Source: an uncultured Actinomycetes bacterium (lineage in GTDB: Bacteria > Actinomycetota > Thermoleophilia > Solirubrobacterales > Solirubrobacteraceae). Taken from it: a stretch of 6,483 bases of DNA. Every line of letters begins with the position of its first letter. Within the stretch, counting starts at the first letter, position 1. The notes under the pieces are model-generated. The model was not told the DNA's origin and ran no database searches. It saw nothing but the letters and a program-made list of their open reading frames with translations. Positions 1 to 6,483 of this stretch are shown here, one piece after another. The translations under genes were made by a program, and so were the position numbers. The DNA lies in NCBI GenBank assembly GCA_937888775.1, contig CALAQT010000157.1:1-6483 (forward strand), read 5' to 3'.

Positions 1-1384
1 CGTCACGGCCGAGCGCGGGCGCGCGAGCGCGGTGCGGGGCGGCGAACAGCGTCAGCGCCTGGCGGGCCAGCTCGGCCGACGGATCGGCGGCGCCGGCCAC
101 GGCGTCGATCTCGCCCAGCGTCCAGCCGAGGCGCTCACGGGCCTGCGCGGCCGAGCGCAGGGCGTCGCGGCGGATCGCCGCCTCCAGCCCGTCGGCAACC
201 TCTGGCCGCTCCAGCCGACCCGGAGCCCGCAGGTAATCGAGCAGGTCCTGCGCGCGCGCCGCCTCTGCGTCAAGCAGCGCGCAGCGGGCCAGGCCCAGCA
301 GGCCGCGACCGAGCGCAGTGTGGGCGAACGGGACCTCGTACCGGCTGGCCAGGGCGATCCCGTACTGGGCGAAGACGCGGGTCAGCAGCGGCGCGCTGCG
401 ATCCGGCGACCGGCTTACCACGGCCATCTGCTCGCCGGGGACTCCGGCGCGCAGCAGTTTGAGCACCTCGGCGGCGACGAGCTCGGCCTCGGCGCGCTCG
501 CCGCCGGCCTCCAGCAGCTCGATCGCGGAGCCTGGATCAACGCGCTCGGGCGCCGGCTGAAACAGCGTGCGCTCCAGGTGATGCAGGGCCGCGCGTGACT
601 CCGGCTCGTAGTGATCGTCGAGCGCGGGCAGCTCGAGCACACGCTCGGCCAGCGGCCGCAGCTCGGCCACCGCCTCGGCGCGCGCGGCCAGCGCGGGACG
701 ACCCGCCTCATAGGTCAGCGAGACGGTCACCTGGGCGCCGACGATTCGTGACAGCGTCTCGACCGCGTCGCGCTCGAGCGCGGTCAGATCGTCGAAGCCG
801 TAGAAGAAGACCGGATCCGCTCCCCAGCGGCCGGGAGCCTGACGCAGCGCGTCGAGCGCGCGCCATGCGAACGTCTCGGCGTCGACGCGGTGCAGCCGGC
901 CCAGCTCATCGGCGTAGGCCAGGTAGAGCCTGGCGACGTCCTGCGCGTAGGGGCCGCGCCGAGGATCCTGGCCCGCCCAGCTGCGCAGGGCCGCGGCAAA
1001 GCGCTGCGGCGTGACCAGCGCGCGCTGCAGCTCGGCGATCAGCTCCCCCGCGGCGGCCGTGAACCCGGGGGCCTGCGCGGAGCCAGCCAGCGGACCCAGC
1101 TGCGCTGCGCTCAGCGCTTTGGTCAGCACGCGCCGGCGCTGCAGCGGGGACAGACGGCGGCCGAAGTACTGCGCGCGACGCGCGATCTCGCTCGCCAGGC
1201 CGGAGAAGGTGAGCACCGAGCCGAGCACAACTCCGCCGGAGGCCAGCTCACGCGCGTAGTGGCCGGCGTCGCCGGCGGTGGGGACCACCAGCAGCGCGCC
1301 ACGGCGCGCGGCGGCGCCGTAGGCGCCCAGGACTTCACCGGCCTTGGCCGAGTTGGCCGGGCCGAGCACGAGCGTCAGGGGCAT
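1..1384 (-). CDS. AddB/RexB-like helicase-nuclease subunit, N-terminal 461 residues (partial, runs off left edge)
   Basis: The frame is open from an ATG at 1384 to the left edge with no stop, giving 461 codons. The ATG is the only usual start after the in-frame stop at 1456-1454; only a weak AGG lies before it. The protein resembles the superfamily-1-like half of AddB/RexB (often annotated PD-(D/E)XK nuclease family protein), which works with an AddA-type helicase to resect double-strand breaks in the cytoplasm. Visible marks are a Walker A-like GPANSAKA at residues 8-15, VVPTAG at about 33-38 (motif Ia-like), VLTFSGLASEI at 57-67, FFYGFDDLT at 193-201 where an active helicase would have DExx, and a second-domain signature near 286-345 (IELLEAGGERAEAEL, then AVVSR, then FAQYGI). 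The Walker A lysine is kept but the flanking Gly and Thr/Ser are Ala, so ATP hydrolysis by this subunit is doubtful. The nuclease domain and any Fe-S cysteines would lie outside the window and are not seen. The topoisomerase gene sits 85 bp upstream on the same strand. Family assignment is from remembered motifs, not a search. Confidence 0.8.
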   Translation of the reverse strand, partial: MPLTLVLGPANSAKAGEVLGAYGAAARRGALLVVPTAGDAGHYARELASGGVVLGSVLTFSGLASEIARRAQYFGRRLSPLQRRRVLTKALSAAQLGPLAGSAQAPGFTAAAGELIAELQRALVTPQRFAAALRSWAGQDPRRGPYAQDVARLYLAYADELGRLHRVDAETFAWRALDALRQAPGRWGADPVFFYGFDDLTALERDAVETLSRIVGAQVTVSLTYEAGRPALAARAEAVAELRPLAERVLELPALDDHYEPESRAALHHLERTLFQPAPERVDPGSAIELLEAGGERAEAELVAAEVLKLLRAGVPGEQMAVVSRSPDRSAPLLTRVFAQYGIALASRYEVPFAHTALGRGLLGLARCALLDAEAARAQDLLDYLRAPGRLERPEVADGLEAAIRRDALRSAAQARERLGWTLGEIDAVAGAADPSAELARQALTLFAAPHRARAPALGRD

Positions 1385-1469
1385 TGGCCTATGGTGGCGT
1401 GAGGTGACGACGAACCCCTGCGGGCGCCCGGCCGCGCGATCCCGGTCCGACCACTAAAGACGGGTAAAG

Positions 1470-3716
1470 CTACGCGGCGGCGGGCTGCTGCGCGGCGGAT
1501 TCGTCGCTTGTGGCGGCGAGGTCCTCGGGCTCGGCCTCGGGCGGCTTGGCGCCCTCCTTGGCCCATGGCTCGTCGAACTCGACCCTCCACTTGCCGTCCT
1601 CGTTCTGCTGGAGCGCCAGGCGGGCGCGGAAGCTCTTGCCTGACCGGCCCTTGAAGCCGGTCACGGGCTTCTCGGTCCGGCCGGTCGCGATCAGCTCACG
1701 CGCGATGGCGATCGGCAGCTGCTTGCCGGCCTTGGACTTCCAGATCACAAAGCCGCAGCCCGGATCGTCGCGGGCCCAGCACGAGTAGCCCTTGCGGTTC
1801 TCGACGATGTCGTGGCCGCAGACCGGGCACGGCCCGAGCTTGGCGCGGGGGATCCTGACGTCCTTGAGCTTGGCGTCGAGCTCGCCGACGGTGGACTCGG
1901 TGAACTTGACGATGTCGCCCATGAACTGCTTGCGCGAGTCCTCACCGGTCTCGATCTTGGCTAGCCGGTGCTCCCAGTCGCCGGTCATCTGGGGCGAGGT
2001 GAGCGGATGCTCGCCGAGCAGGCGGATCACGTTGAGGCCCTTCTCGGTGACCACCAGCGCCCGGGCGTCGCGCTCGATGTAGCCGACCTGCAGCAGGCGC
2101 TCGATGATCGCCGCCCGGGTGGCCGGCGTGCCGATCCCGGATTCCTTCATCGCCTCGCGCAGCTCCTCGTCGTCGACCAGCTTGCCGGCCGTCTCCATCG
2201 CCCCCAGCAGTGAGCGCTCGGTGTGGCGCCGGGGGGGCTTGGTCTCCTTCGCCTCCCAGGCCACATCGACGACGTCCGCGGTCTCGCCCTGGTTCAGCTT
2301 CGGCAGCCGCTGCTCGCGACCCTCGTCCTCGTCCTCGCCAGTGGCGTCGTCGAGGTCGGCCGTCTCGCCGTAGGCGCCGCGCCAGCCGGAGACCAGCAGC
2401 AGCTTCCCTCGGGTGCGGAACACGTGTGTGGCCACGGTCGTCTCGACGCGTGTGTTCTCGAACACCGCCTCGGGGTGGAACACGGCCAGGAAGCGACGGA
2501 CGACGAGGTCGTAGACCTTCCGGTCGTCGTCGTTCATCTTGTCGACGGGATGGCGCTCGGCGACGGTGGGGATGATCGCGTGGTGATCGGTGACCTTGGC
2601 GTCGTTGACGACCCGGCCGAGCGGCAGCACGTCCAGTCCCAGCACGTACTTCGCCGCGGCCGCGTACTCCCTCTGCGAGCCGACCAGCTGCGCGATCGGC
2701 TTGATCTCGCCGACCATGTCGCCGGTGATGTAGCGGGAGTTGGTGCGCGGATAGGTGAGCGCCTTGTGCTCCTCGTAGAGCCGCTGTGCCGCCGACAGCG
2801 TGCGCCGGGCCGAGAAGCCGAAGCGGCCGTTGGCGTCGCGCTGGAGCTGGGTGAGGTCGTAGAGCAGCGGCGCGCGTTCCTTGCGCACGGTCTTCTCGAG
2901 CTTGGTGATCTCGCCGACCTGGCCCCGGCACGCGGCGGCGATCGCCGCGGCCGCTTCGGCGGTCTCGATCCGGGGCTTGGCGCCGGCGTGGAAGCGTCCC
3001 TCGTAGGTACGCCCGGCGGGCTGCGCCACCGCGGCGAAGTCAGCGTCAACGACCCAGTAAGGCTCGGGCTTGAACGCCCGAATCTCCTCCTCGCGCCGGG
3101 CCAGGATCGCCAAGGTCGGGGTCTGCACGCGCCCCAGCGAGACCGCGCCGTCAAACGAGGAGCGCAGGCGGATCGTCGCGGCCCGGGTGGCGTTCATGCC
3201 CACGATCCAGTCGGCCTCCGAGCGCGAGCGGGCCGCTTCCTCAAGCGAGCTGAGCTCCGCGGCCGGGCGCAGATGCGCGAACGCCGACTCGATCGCCGCC
3301 TTGGTCATCGAGTTCAGCCACAGGCGCTGGACGGGCTTCTTGGACCCGGACTTCTCATACAGATAGGCGAAGATCAGCTCGCCCTCCCGCCCGGCGTCGC
3401 AGGCGTTGACGACGTTCTCGACGTCGTCGCGCCCCAGTTGGCGCTTGACCACGTTCATCTGCTTCTTGGACCGCTCGTCGCGCACCACCAGCTTGAAGTG
3501 CTCGGGGACGATCGGCAGGTCGGCCATCCGCCACTTCTTGAAGCGATCGTCGTATTCGTCGGGATCGGCCAGCTGGACGAGGTGGCCGACCGCCCAGGTC
3601 ACCACGTGCTCGAGCCCCTCCAGGAACCCGTCGCCCTTGGTGAAAGCCCCGGGCAGCACGCGAACCAGATCCCGGCCCACGGACGGCTTCTCGGCGATGA
3701 TCAGAGTCTTTGGCAT
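1470..3716 (-). CDS. topB: Type IA DNA topoisomerase, topoisomerase III (TopB) type
   Basis: Complete gene of 748 residues ending in TAG. Type IA enzymes cut one DNA strand through a 5'-phosphotyrosine and pass another through it; topoisomerase III mainly decatenates and resolves recombination or replication intermediates. The Toprim domain is N-terminal: IIAEKPS with Glu9, and NACDAGREGE with Asp107 and Glu111. The middle Toprim aspartate is Gly109, a variant I recall from Bacillus-type TopB. VSLGRVQTPTLAIL lies at 192-205, the catalytic site TYPRTNSRY at 321-329 has Tyr322, and NDAKVTDHHAIIPT is at 371-384. SGIGTPATRAAIIERL (526-541) is also typical. One Cys4 zinc finger (Cys630, 633, 646, 654) is followed by a C-terminal repeat-like segment (about 685-718) and an Ala/Glu-rich tail. 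The start at 3716 gives the canonical MPKTLIIAEKPS N-terminus; an in-frame TTG at 3782 would add 22 low-complexity residues and is less likely. Only a weak GGCGGA precedes the ATG. An acidic insert occupies residues 454-468. It is not TopA-like: it has TYPRTNS rather than TYMRTDS and a single zinc finger. Confidence 0.95.
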   Translation of the reverse strand: MPKTLIIAEKPSVGRDLVRVLPGAFTKGDGFLEGLEHVVTWAVGHLVQLADPDEYDDRFKKWRMADLPIVPEHFKLVVRDERSKKQMNVVKRQLGRDDVENVVNACDAGREGELIFAYLYEKSGSKKPVQRLWLNSMTKAAIESAFAHLRPAAELSSLEEAARSRSEADWIVGMNATRAATIRLRSSFDGAVSLGRVQTPTLAILARREEEIRAFKPEPYWVVDADFAAVAQPAGRTYEGRFHAGAKPRIETAEAAAAIAAACRGQVGEITKLEKTVRKERAPLLYDLTQLQRDANGRFGFSARRTLSAAQRLYEEHKALTYPRTNSRYITGDMVGEIKPIAQLVGSQREYAAAAKYVLGLDVLPLGRVVNDAKVTDHHAIIPTVAERHPVDKMNDDDRKVYDLVVRRFLAVFHPEAVFENTRVETTVATHVFRTRGKLLLVSGWRGAYGETADLDDATGEDEDEGREQRLPKLNQGETADVVDVAWEAKETKPPRRHTERSLLGAMETAGKLVDDEELREAMKESGIGTPATRAAIIERLLQVGYIERDARALVVTEKGLNVIRLLGEHPLTSPQMTGDWEHRLAKIETGEDSRKQFMGDIVKFTESTVGELDAKLKDVRIPRAKLGPCPVCGHDIVENRKGYSCWARDDPGCGFVIWKSKAGKQLPIAIARELIATGRTEKPVTGFKGRSGKSFRARLALQQNEDGKWRVEFDEPWAKEGAKPPEAEPEDLAATSDESAAQQPAAA
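1755..1829 (-). other. Cys4 zinc-finger coding segment of the topoisomerase
   Basis: This part of the topoisomerase frame encodes Cys630-x2-Cys633, then Cys646 and, after seven residues, Cys654. That spacing matches the zinc ribbon repeats at the C-terminus of type IA topoisomerases, which help bind single-stranded DNA. Only one complete finger is present. The segment after it (about 685-718, with GKSFRARLAL and GKWRVEFDEP) looks like the cysteine-free C-terminal repeat found in many bacterial TopB proteins. Confidence 0.8.
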
Positions 3717-3745
3717 GAGTCCGCCGAGGGTAGCGCCCGCGGCAA

Positions 3746-3769
3746 GTGGCGCCGAGCCGCGGTCGCCAC
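3746..3769 (-). terminator. GC-rich hairpin between the ATPase gene and topB; possible weak terminator or leader structure
   Basis: The arms GTGGCG (3746-3751) and CGCCAC (3764-3769) pair perfectly. Next to them CCG (3752-3754) pairs with CGG (3760-3762), with T3763 bulged and a five-base loop AGCCG. That makes nine base pairs, eight of them G-C, starting 14 bases after the ATPase stop codon. On the minus strand the stem is followed by TTGCCGCGG, so there is no real T tract. It could be a weak intrinsic terminator, a 3'-end stabiliser or a structure in the topB leader. In DNA this rich in G and C a chance stem is also possible. Confidence 0.3.
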
Positions 3770-3783
3770 GGGGCGGCGACAAG

Positions 3784-6483
3784 TCAGCGGTCGGGCCGCT
3801 CGGCCACGCGGCGGGCGACCGACCGCAGACCCAGGCGCCGCGCGGTCGCTGCGGCCGACTCGGTCAGGCGATCGGCCTCCGGTCCGGGTCCCAGCGCCCG
3901 GGCGTAATCGATCTGCGTGTGGGCCAGATGCACGGGTGCCTGCAGAGCCGTGTGGGCCTCCAGGGCCTCGGTCAGATGCTCCAGCGCCAGGTCGCGATCG
4001 CCCATCGTCGCGGCCAACCGCCCAAGGTAGCGGGCCGCCGATCCCATACACGCAGCCGCGAGGCCGATCACCACGTTCCCGCTCCGATAGGGCGCCAGCA
4101 GCTCGTACAGCAGAGCGGCGCGCCGCGCATCCCCAAGCTCCGCGCACGTGTCGGCCAGCAGCGTCATCGCGATCATCCAGTCGCCGTCCTGGAGGAAGTC
4201 GGCGAAGTCGTGGGCGGCGAGCAGCTCGAACTCGGCCCTGGACTCCTCCCGGCGCCCGGTCTCATACAACAGGAGTGACAGGCCGGCGCGCCAGGCCGGC
4301 CGCTGCGCGTTGGTCCTGATCAACTCGCGCATCGGCCCCTCCAGCTCGGCCATCCTCAGCTGCTCACGCCGCACGGCCAGCACCTGGACGGCGTAGTACT
4401 GAAACGCGGTCACATCCTCACCCGGCGCGCCGACCGCCAGCGCCTCGGCGGCGAGCTGCTCGGCCAGGTTGAGGTGACCGCGCAGCAACGCCCGCATCGC
4501 GCGCCAGACGGCCGCGCTCCACAGATACAGCGCTTGGCGCAGCCGCTGCGCACCCTCGGTGAACGCCTCGATCTGGGCGTCGACGGCCACGATGTCGCCC
4601 AGCTCCAGCAGATCGACGACCAACCACGCGTGGCCCGACAGCACCAGCTCCAGATCCTCGGCCTGGCGCGCGTGGCGCAGCAATGCGGTCGAGTCCGACA
4701 GTCGCTGCTGCAGCTGGGCGGGATCCCAGAACGCTCGCCGGCGCGCGGTGGCGGCCAGCGCCGAGGCCTCGGGGTCGTCGAGCTTAGCGGCCAGCGCCGT
4801 CGCCTCGGCGCTCAGCTCGCGCATCTCCTCACGCCGGGGCGAGTAGTACAGCGCGCCGCACAGACGGGCGAGCAGGCGCACCCGCATCACGGTGTGCTGG
4901 CCGCGGGTCATCGCCAGCGCCTGCTCAAGCATGCTGATCAGCTCCGGGTCGACGACCCCGGGCGGCTGCACGTAGGGCCGCGAGGCGCCGATCGCCGCGC
5001 GGGCCAGACTCTCCGCATCGCCCAGCTCGGCCGCCAGCACGGCGGCCCGACGAAACGTTTGCCAGGCCAGCGGGCGCTCGCCGCTTCGCACCTGCGCCTC
5101 GCCCAGCAGCACCATCAGCTCGCAGCGGCGGTGAGCCGCCTCGGGCGCATAGCGCTCTAGCACCTCCAGCCCGCGCGCGTAATGGTCGGCGGCCTCCTCG
5201 TGGGCGAGCATCTCGGTCGCCTGCTCGCCGGCCTCCAGCGCGTAGCGGATCGCGCGCTCGGCGTACAGCGGCTTGGCGGCGCGGGTGAAATGGTGCGCCA
5301 GCGCGCTCAGATGGCGCTCGGGGCCGGCCAGCTCCAGCGCGTTGCCGACACGGTGATGAATGCGACTGCGGCGGGCGGTCGACATCCCGTCATAGAGCGT
5401 CTCCCGGATCAGCGCGTGGGCGAAGCTGTAGTGACCGGAGCCGGCGTCTGACTCGTCGACCAGACCGGCGGCCAGGGCCTCGTCGAGCGCGCGCAGGAAC
5501 TCGTCCTCGTCGAGCGACACGGTGGCCTCCAGCAGCGACGCATCGAAATCGCGACCGATCACCGACGCCACCCGCAACCACTCGATCGCGTTCTCGTCGA
5601 GCCGATCCAACCGGCGGGAGATCACCTCCTTGACGCTCTCAGGCAGCCCGAAGCGCTGCAGCTCTCGGGCGCCGGCGCGGTCTGGCTGGACGCCGGCGTC
5701 GGCCAGGTGGCGGATGATCTCCTCCACGAACAGCGGGTTGCCTTCGGTCTCCTCATACAGCGCCTGGGAGAAGGCGTGAGACGGGGCGACGCTCGTGCGC
5801 AGGCGCACCAGCTCCTCGGTATCGGCGCGTCCCAGCCCGGAGACCTTCAGCCGCGTGACCAGCCGCTCCCGGCGCAGCTCGGCGATCGCGGGACCAAAGC
5901 CCTCGGCCCGGGTCTCGGTGGACCGGTAGGCACCGAGGATCAGCAGCCGCGACGGGGTCGGAGCGCGCGCCAGGTGACGCAGCAGCAACAGGCTGGGGCG
6001 GTCGGCCCACTGCAGGTCGTCGAGCACGAGCAGCACCGGCGACGCGGAGGAGATCTCGGCCAGCAGGCCCACGACGGCCTCAAACAGCCGGTAGCGCTCG
6101 GTCCCGGGCTCGCCCGACGGCGGCGGCGGCAGGTCCGGCACGCGGTGTGACAGCTCGGGAACGAGCCGCGCCAGCTCAGAGCCCCATTCGTGGGTGCTGG
6201 AGCGCAGCTCGGACACCGGCATCTTGGCGACGTAATGGCGCAGCGCCTCAAGGAACGGCTGGTAGGGGACCAGCGTCTCCTCCGGCGAACGGCCGAACAG
6301 CACCAGCCCGCCGGACTCGTGCGCGCGACGGGCGATCTCGGCGATCAGCCGCGTCTTGCCGACCCCCGGCTCGCCGGCCAGCAGGACGGCCCGCTCGTGA
6401 CCGCCCGGCCCAGGGGGTCCGGCGTCGTGTGTCGCGCCGGTGCCGGCGGACTCGGCGTGGGGCTCGCCGGTGCCGGCGGGCTC
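3784..6483 (-). CDS. STAND-type AAA ATPase with TPR-like C-terminal region, probable signalling/transcriptional regulator (partial, N-terminus off right edge)
   Basis: The frame is open from the right edge to a TGA at 3786-3784, giving 899 codons. A GTG at 6303 could be called as the start, but the Walker A motif lies upstream of it, so the true start is outside the window. Numbering from the first visible codon: repeat-like linker 1-30; Walker A GEPGVGKT 37-44; YQPFLEALRHYV about 74-85; Walker B LLVLDDLQWAD 151-161; sensor-like LLILGAYRSTE 180-190; EGNPLFVEEI 247-256; SFAHALIRETLYDGMS 353-368; then a long alpha-helical region with TPR-like stretches (for example about 409-443 and 820-860) to the end. 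This is the AAA_16/STAND layout of large actinobacterial regulators such as BTAD-, LuxR- or adenylate-cyclase-linked ATPases, which act as ATP-dependent switches in the cytoplasm. No LuxR/GerE helix-turn-helix is seen at the C-terminus, so any output domain must be N-terminal and unseen. A BTAD or winged-helix domain is my guess. The gene ends 67 bp before topB on the same strand, with no obvious functional tie. Confidence 0.88.
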   Translation of the reverse strand, partial: EPAGTGEPHAESAGTGATHDAGPPGPGGHERAVLLAGEPGVGKTRLIAEIARRAHESGGLVLFGRSPEETLVPYQPFLEALRHYVAKMPVSELRSSTHEWGSELARLVPELSHRVPDLPPPPSGEPGTERYRLFEAVVGLLAEISSASPVLLVLDDLQWADRPSLLLLRHLARAPTPSRLLILGAYRSTETRAEGFGPAIAELRRERLVTRLKVSGLGRADTEELVRLRTSVAPSHAFSQALYEETEGNPLFVEEIIRHLADAGVQPDRAGARELQRFGLPESVKEVISRRLDRLDENAIEWLRVASVIGRDFDASLLEATVSLDEDEFLRALDEALAAGLVDESDAGSGHYSFAHALIRETLYDGMSTARRSRIHHRVGNALELAGPERHLSALAHHFTRAAKPLYAERAIRYALEAGEQATEMLAHEEAADHYARGLEVLERYAPEAAHRRCELMVLLGEAQVRSGERPLAWQTFRRAAVLAAELGDAESLARAAIGASRPYVQPPGVVDPELISMLEQALAMTRGQHTVMRVRLLARLCGALYYSPRREEMRELSAEATALAAKLDDPEASALAATARRRAFWDPAQLQQRLSDSTALLRHARQAEDLELVLSGHAWLVVDLLELGDIVAVDAQIEAFTEGAQRLRQALYLWSAAVWRAMRALLRGHLNLAEQLAAEALAVGAPGEDVTAFQYYAVQVLAVRREQLRMAELEGPMRELIRTNAQRPAWRAGLSLLLYETGRREESRAEFELLAAHDFADFLQDGDWMIAMTLLADTCAELGDARRAALLYELLAPYRSGNVVIGLAAACMGSAARYLGRLAATMGDRDLALEHLTEALEAHTALQAPVHLAHTQIDYARALGPGPEADRLTESAAATARRLGLRSVARRVAERPDR
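6352..6375 (-). other. Walker A (P-loop) coding segment of the ATPase
   Basis: These eight codons encode GEPGVGKT, an exact match to GxxxxGK[ST]. It is followed by RLIAEIARRAH, the usual helix after the P-loop in AAA_16/STAND ATPases. Its place upstream of the GTG at 6303 shows that this GTG is not the real start of the gene. Confidence 0.9.
6424..6483 (-). repeat. Two copies of a 30-bp (10-residue) tandem repeat in the ATPase linker
   Basis: The stretches 6435-6453 and 6465-6483 are identical at 18 of 19 bases and lie exactly 30 bp apart. In the ATPase frame they give EPAGTGEPHA followed by ESAGTGATHD, a ten-residue unit of the form E-x-A-G-T-G-x-x-H-x. The unit sits about 16 residues before the Walker A motif, in a Gly/Pro/Ala-rich linker. 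Because the second copy ends exactly at the window edge, more copies may follow outside it. Confidence 0.7.

Noticed and set aside
32..1402. Several overlapping plus-strand frames at the left end (for example 32-598 and 890-1402).
   Set aside because: They are Arg/Ala/Gln-rich and antisense to the AddB-like gene, which has clear family motifs across the same stretch.
1421..1430. A 10-bp perfect palindrome (cgggcgcccg) in the gap between topB and the AddB-like gene.
   Set aside because: It has no loop, no T tract and no second copy. Short G/C palindromes are common at this base composition, so I do not call it an operator or terminator.
3717..3782. A 22-residue N-terminal extension of the topoisomerase from a TTG at 3782.
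   Set aside because: The extension is low in complexity, and the protein starting at 3716 already begins with the canonical MPKTLIIAEKPS of the family.
2223..4319. A 698-residue open frame on the plus strand across topB, the gap and part of the ATPase gene.
   Set aside because: It lies opposite two well-supported genes and crosses their boundary. Its translation is low in recognisable motifs, and long antisense frames are expected in DNA this GC-rich. It is a shadow.
6301..6303. GTG as the start codon of the ATPase.
   Set aside because: The intact Walker A motif and its helix are encoded upstream in the same open frame, so the gene must begin further to the right.

Overview
The window is very GC-rich, gene-dense DNA whose three genes all read on the minus strand. 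Codon third positions are almost all G or C. Together with the gene families, this suggests a high-GC actinobacterium-like chromosome. A Thermoleophilia/Solirubrobacterales-type genome is my best guess, based on the style of the large signalling ATPase and the AddB-like protein. That placement is inference, not something the sequence proves.

In the direction of transcription (right to left) the layout is as follows. (1) 6483-3784 holds the C-terminal 899 residues of a large STAND-type AAA ATPase with a TPR-like helical tail. Its N-terminus lies beyond the right edge. (2) A 67-bp gap (3783-3717) contains a GC hairpin. (3) 3716-1470 encodes a complete 748-residue type IA topoisomerase of the topoisomerase III (TopB) kind, with Toprim domain, catalytic tyrosine and a C-terminal Cys4 zinc finger. 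(4) An 85-bp gap (1469-1385) has no convincing signal. (5) 1384-1 encodes the first 461 residues of an AddB/RexB-like helicase-nuclease subunit, which continues past the left edge.

The topoisomerase and the AddB-like gene both belong to DNA recombination and repair and may be co-transcribed. The ATPase upstream looks like a regulatory protein and probably has no direct link to them. I see no RNA genes, mobile elements, CRISPR arrays or phage genes. The points most worth following up are the pairing of a topoisomerase III with an AddB-like subunit, the degenerate Walker A motif in the latter, and a 10-residue tandem repeat just before the Walker A motif of the ATPase. I do not see a clearly new system; this is mostly ordinary chromosomal sequence.
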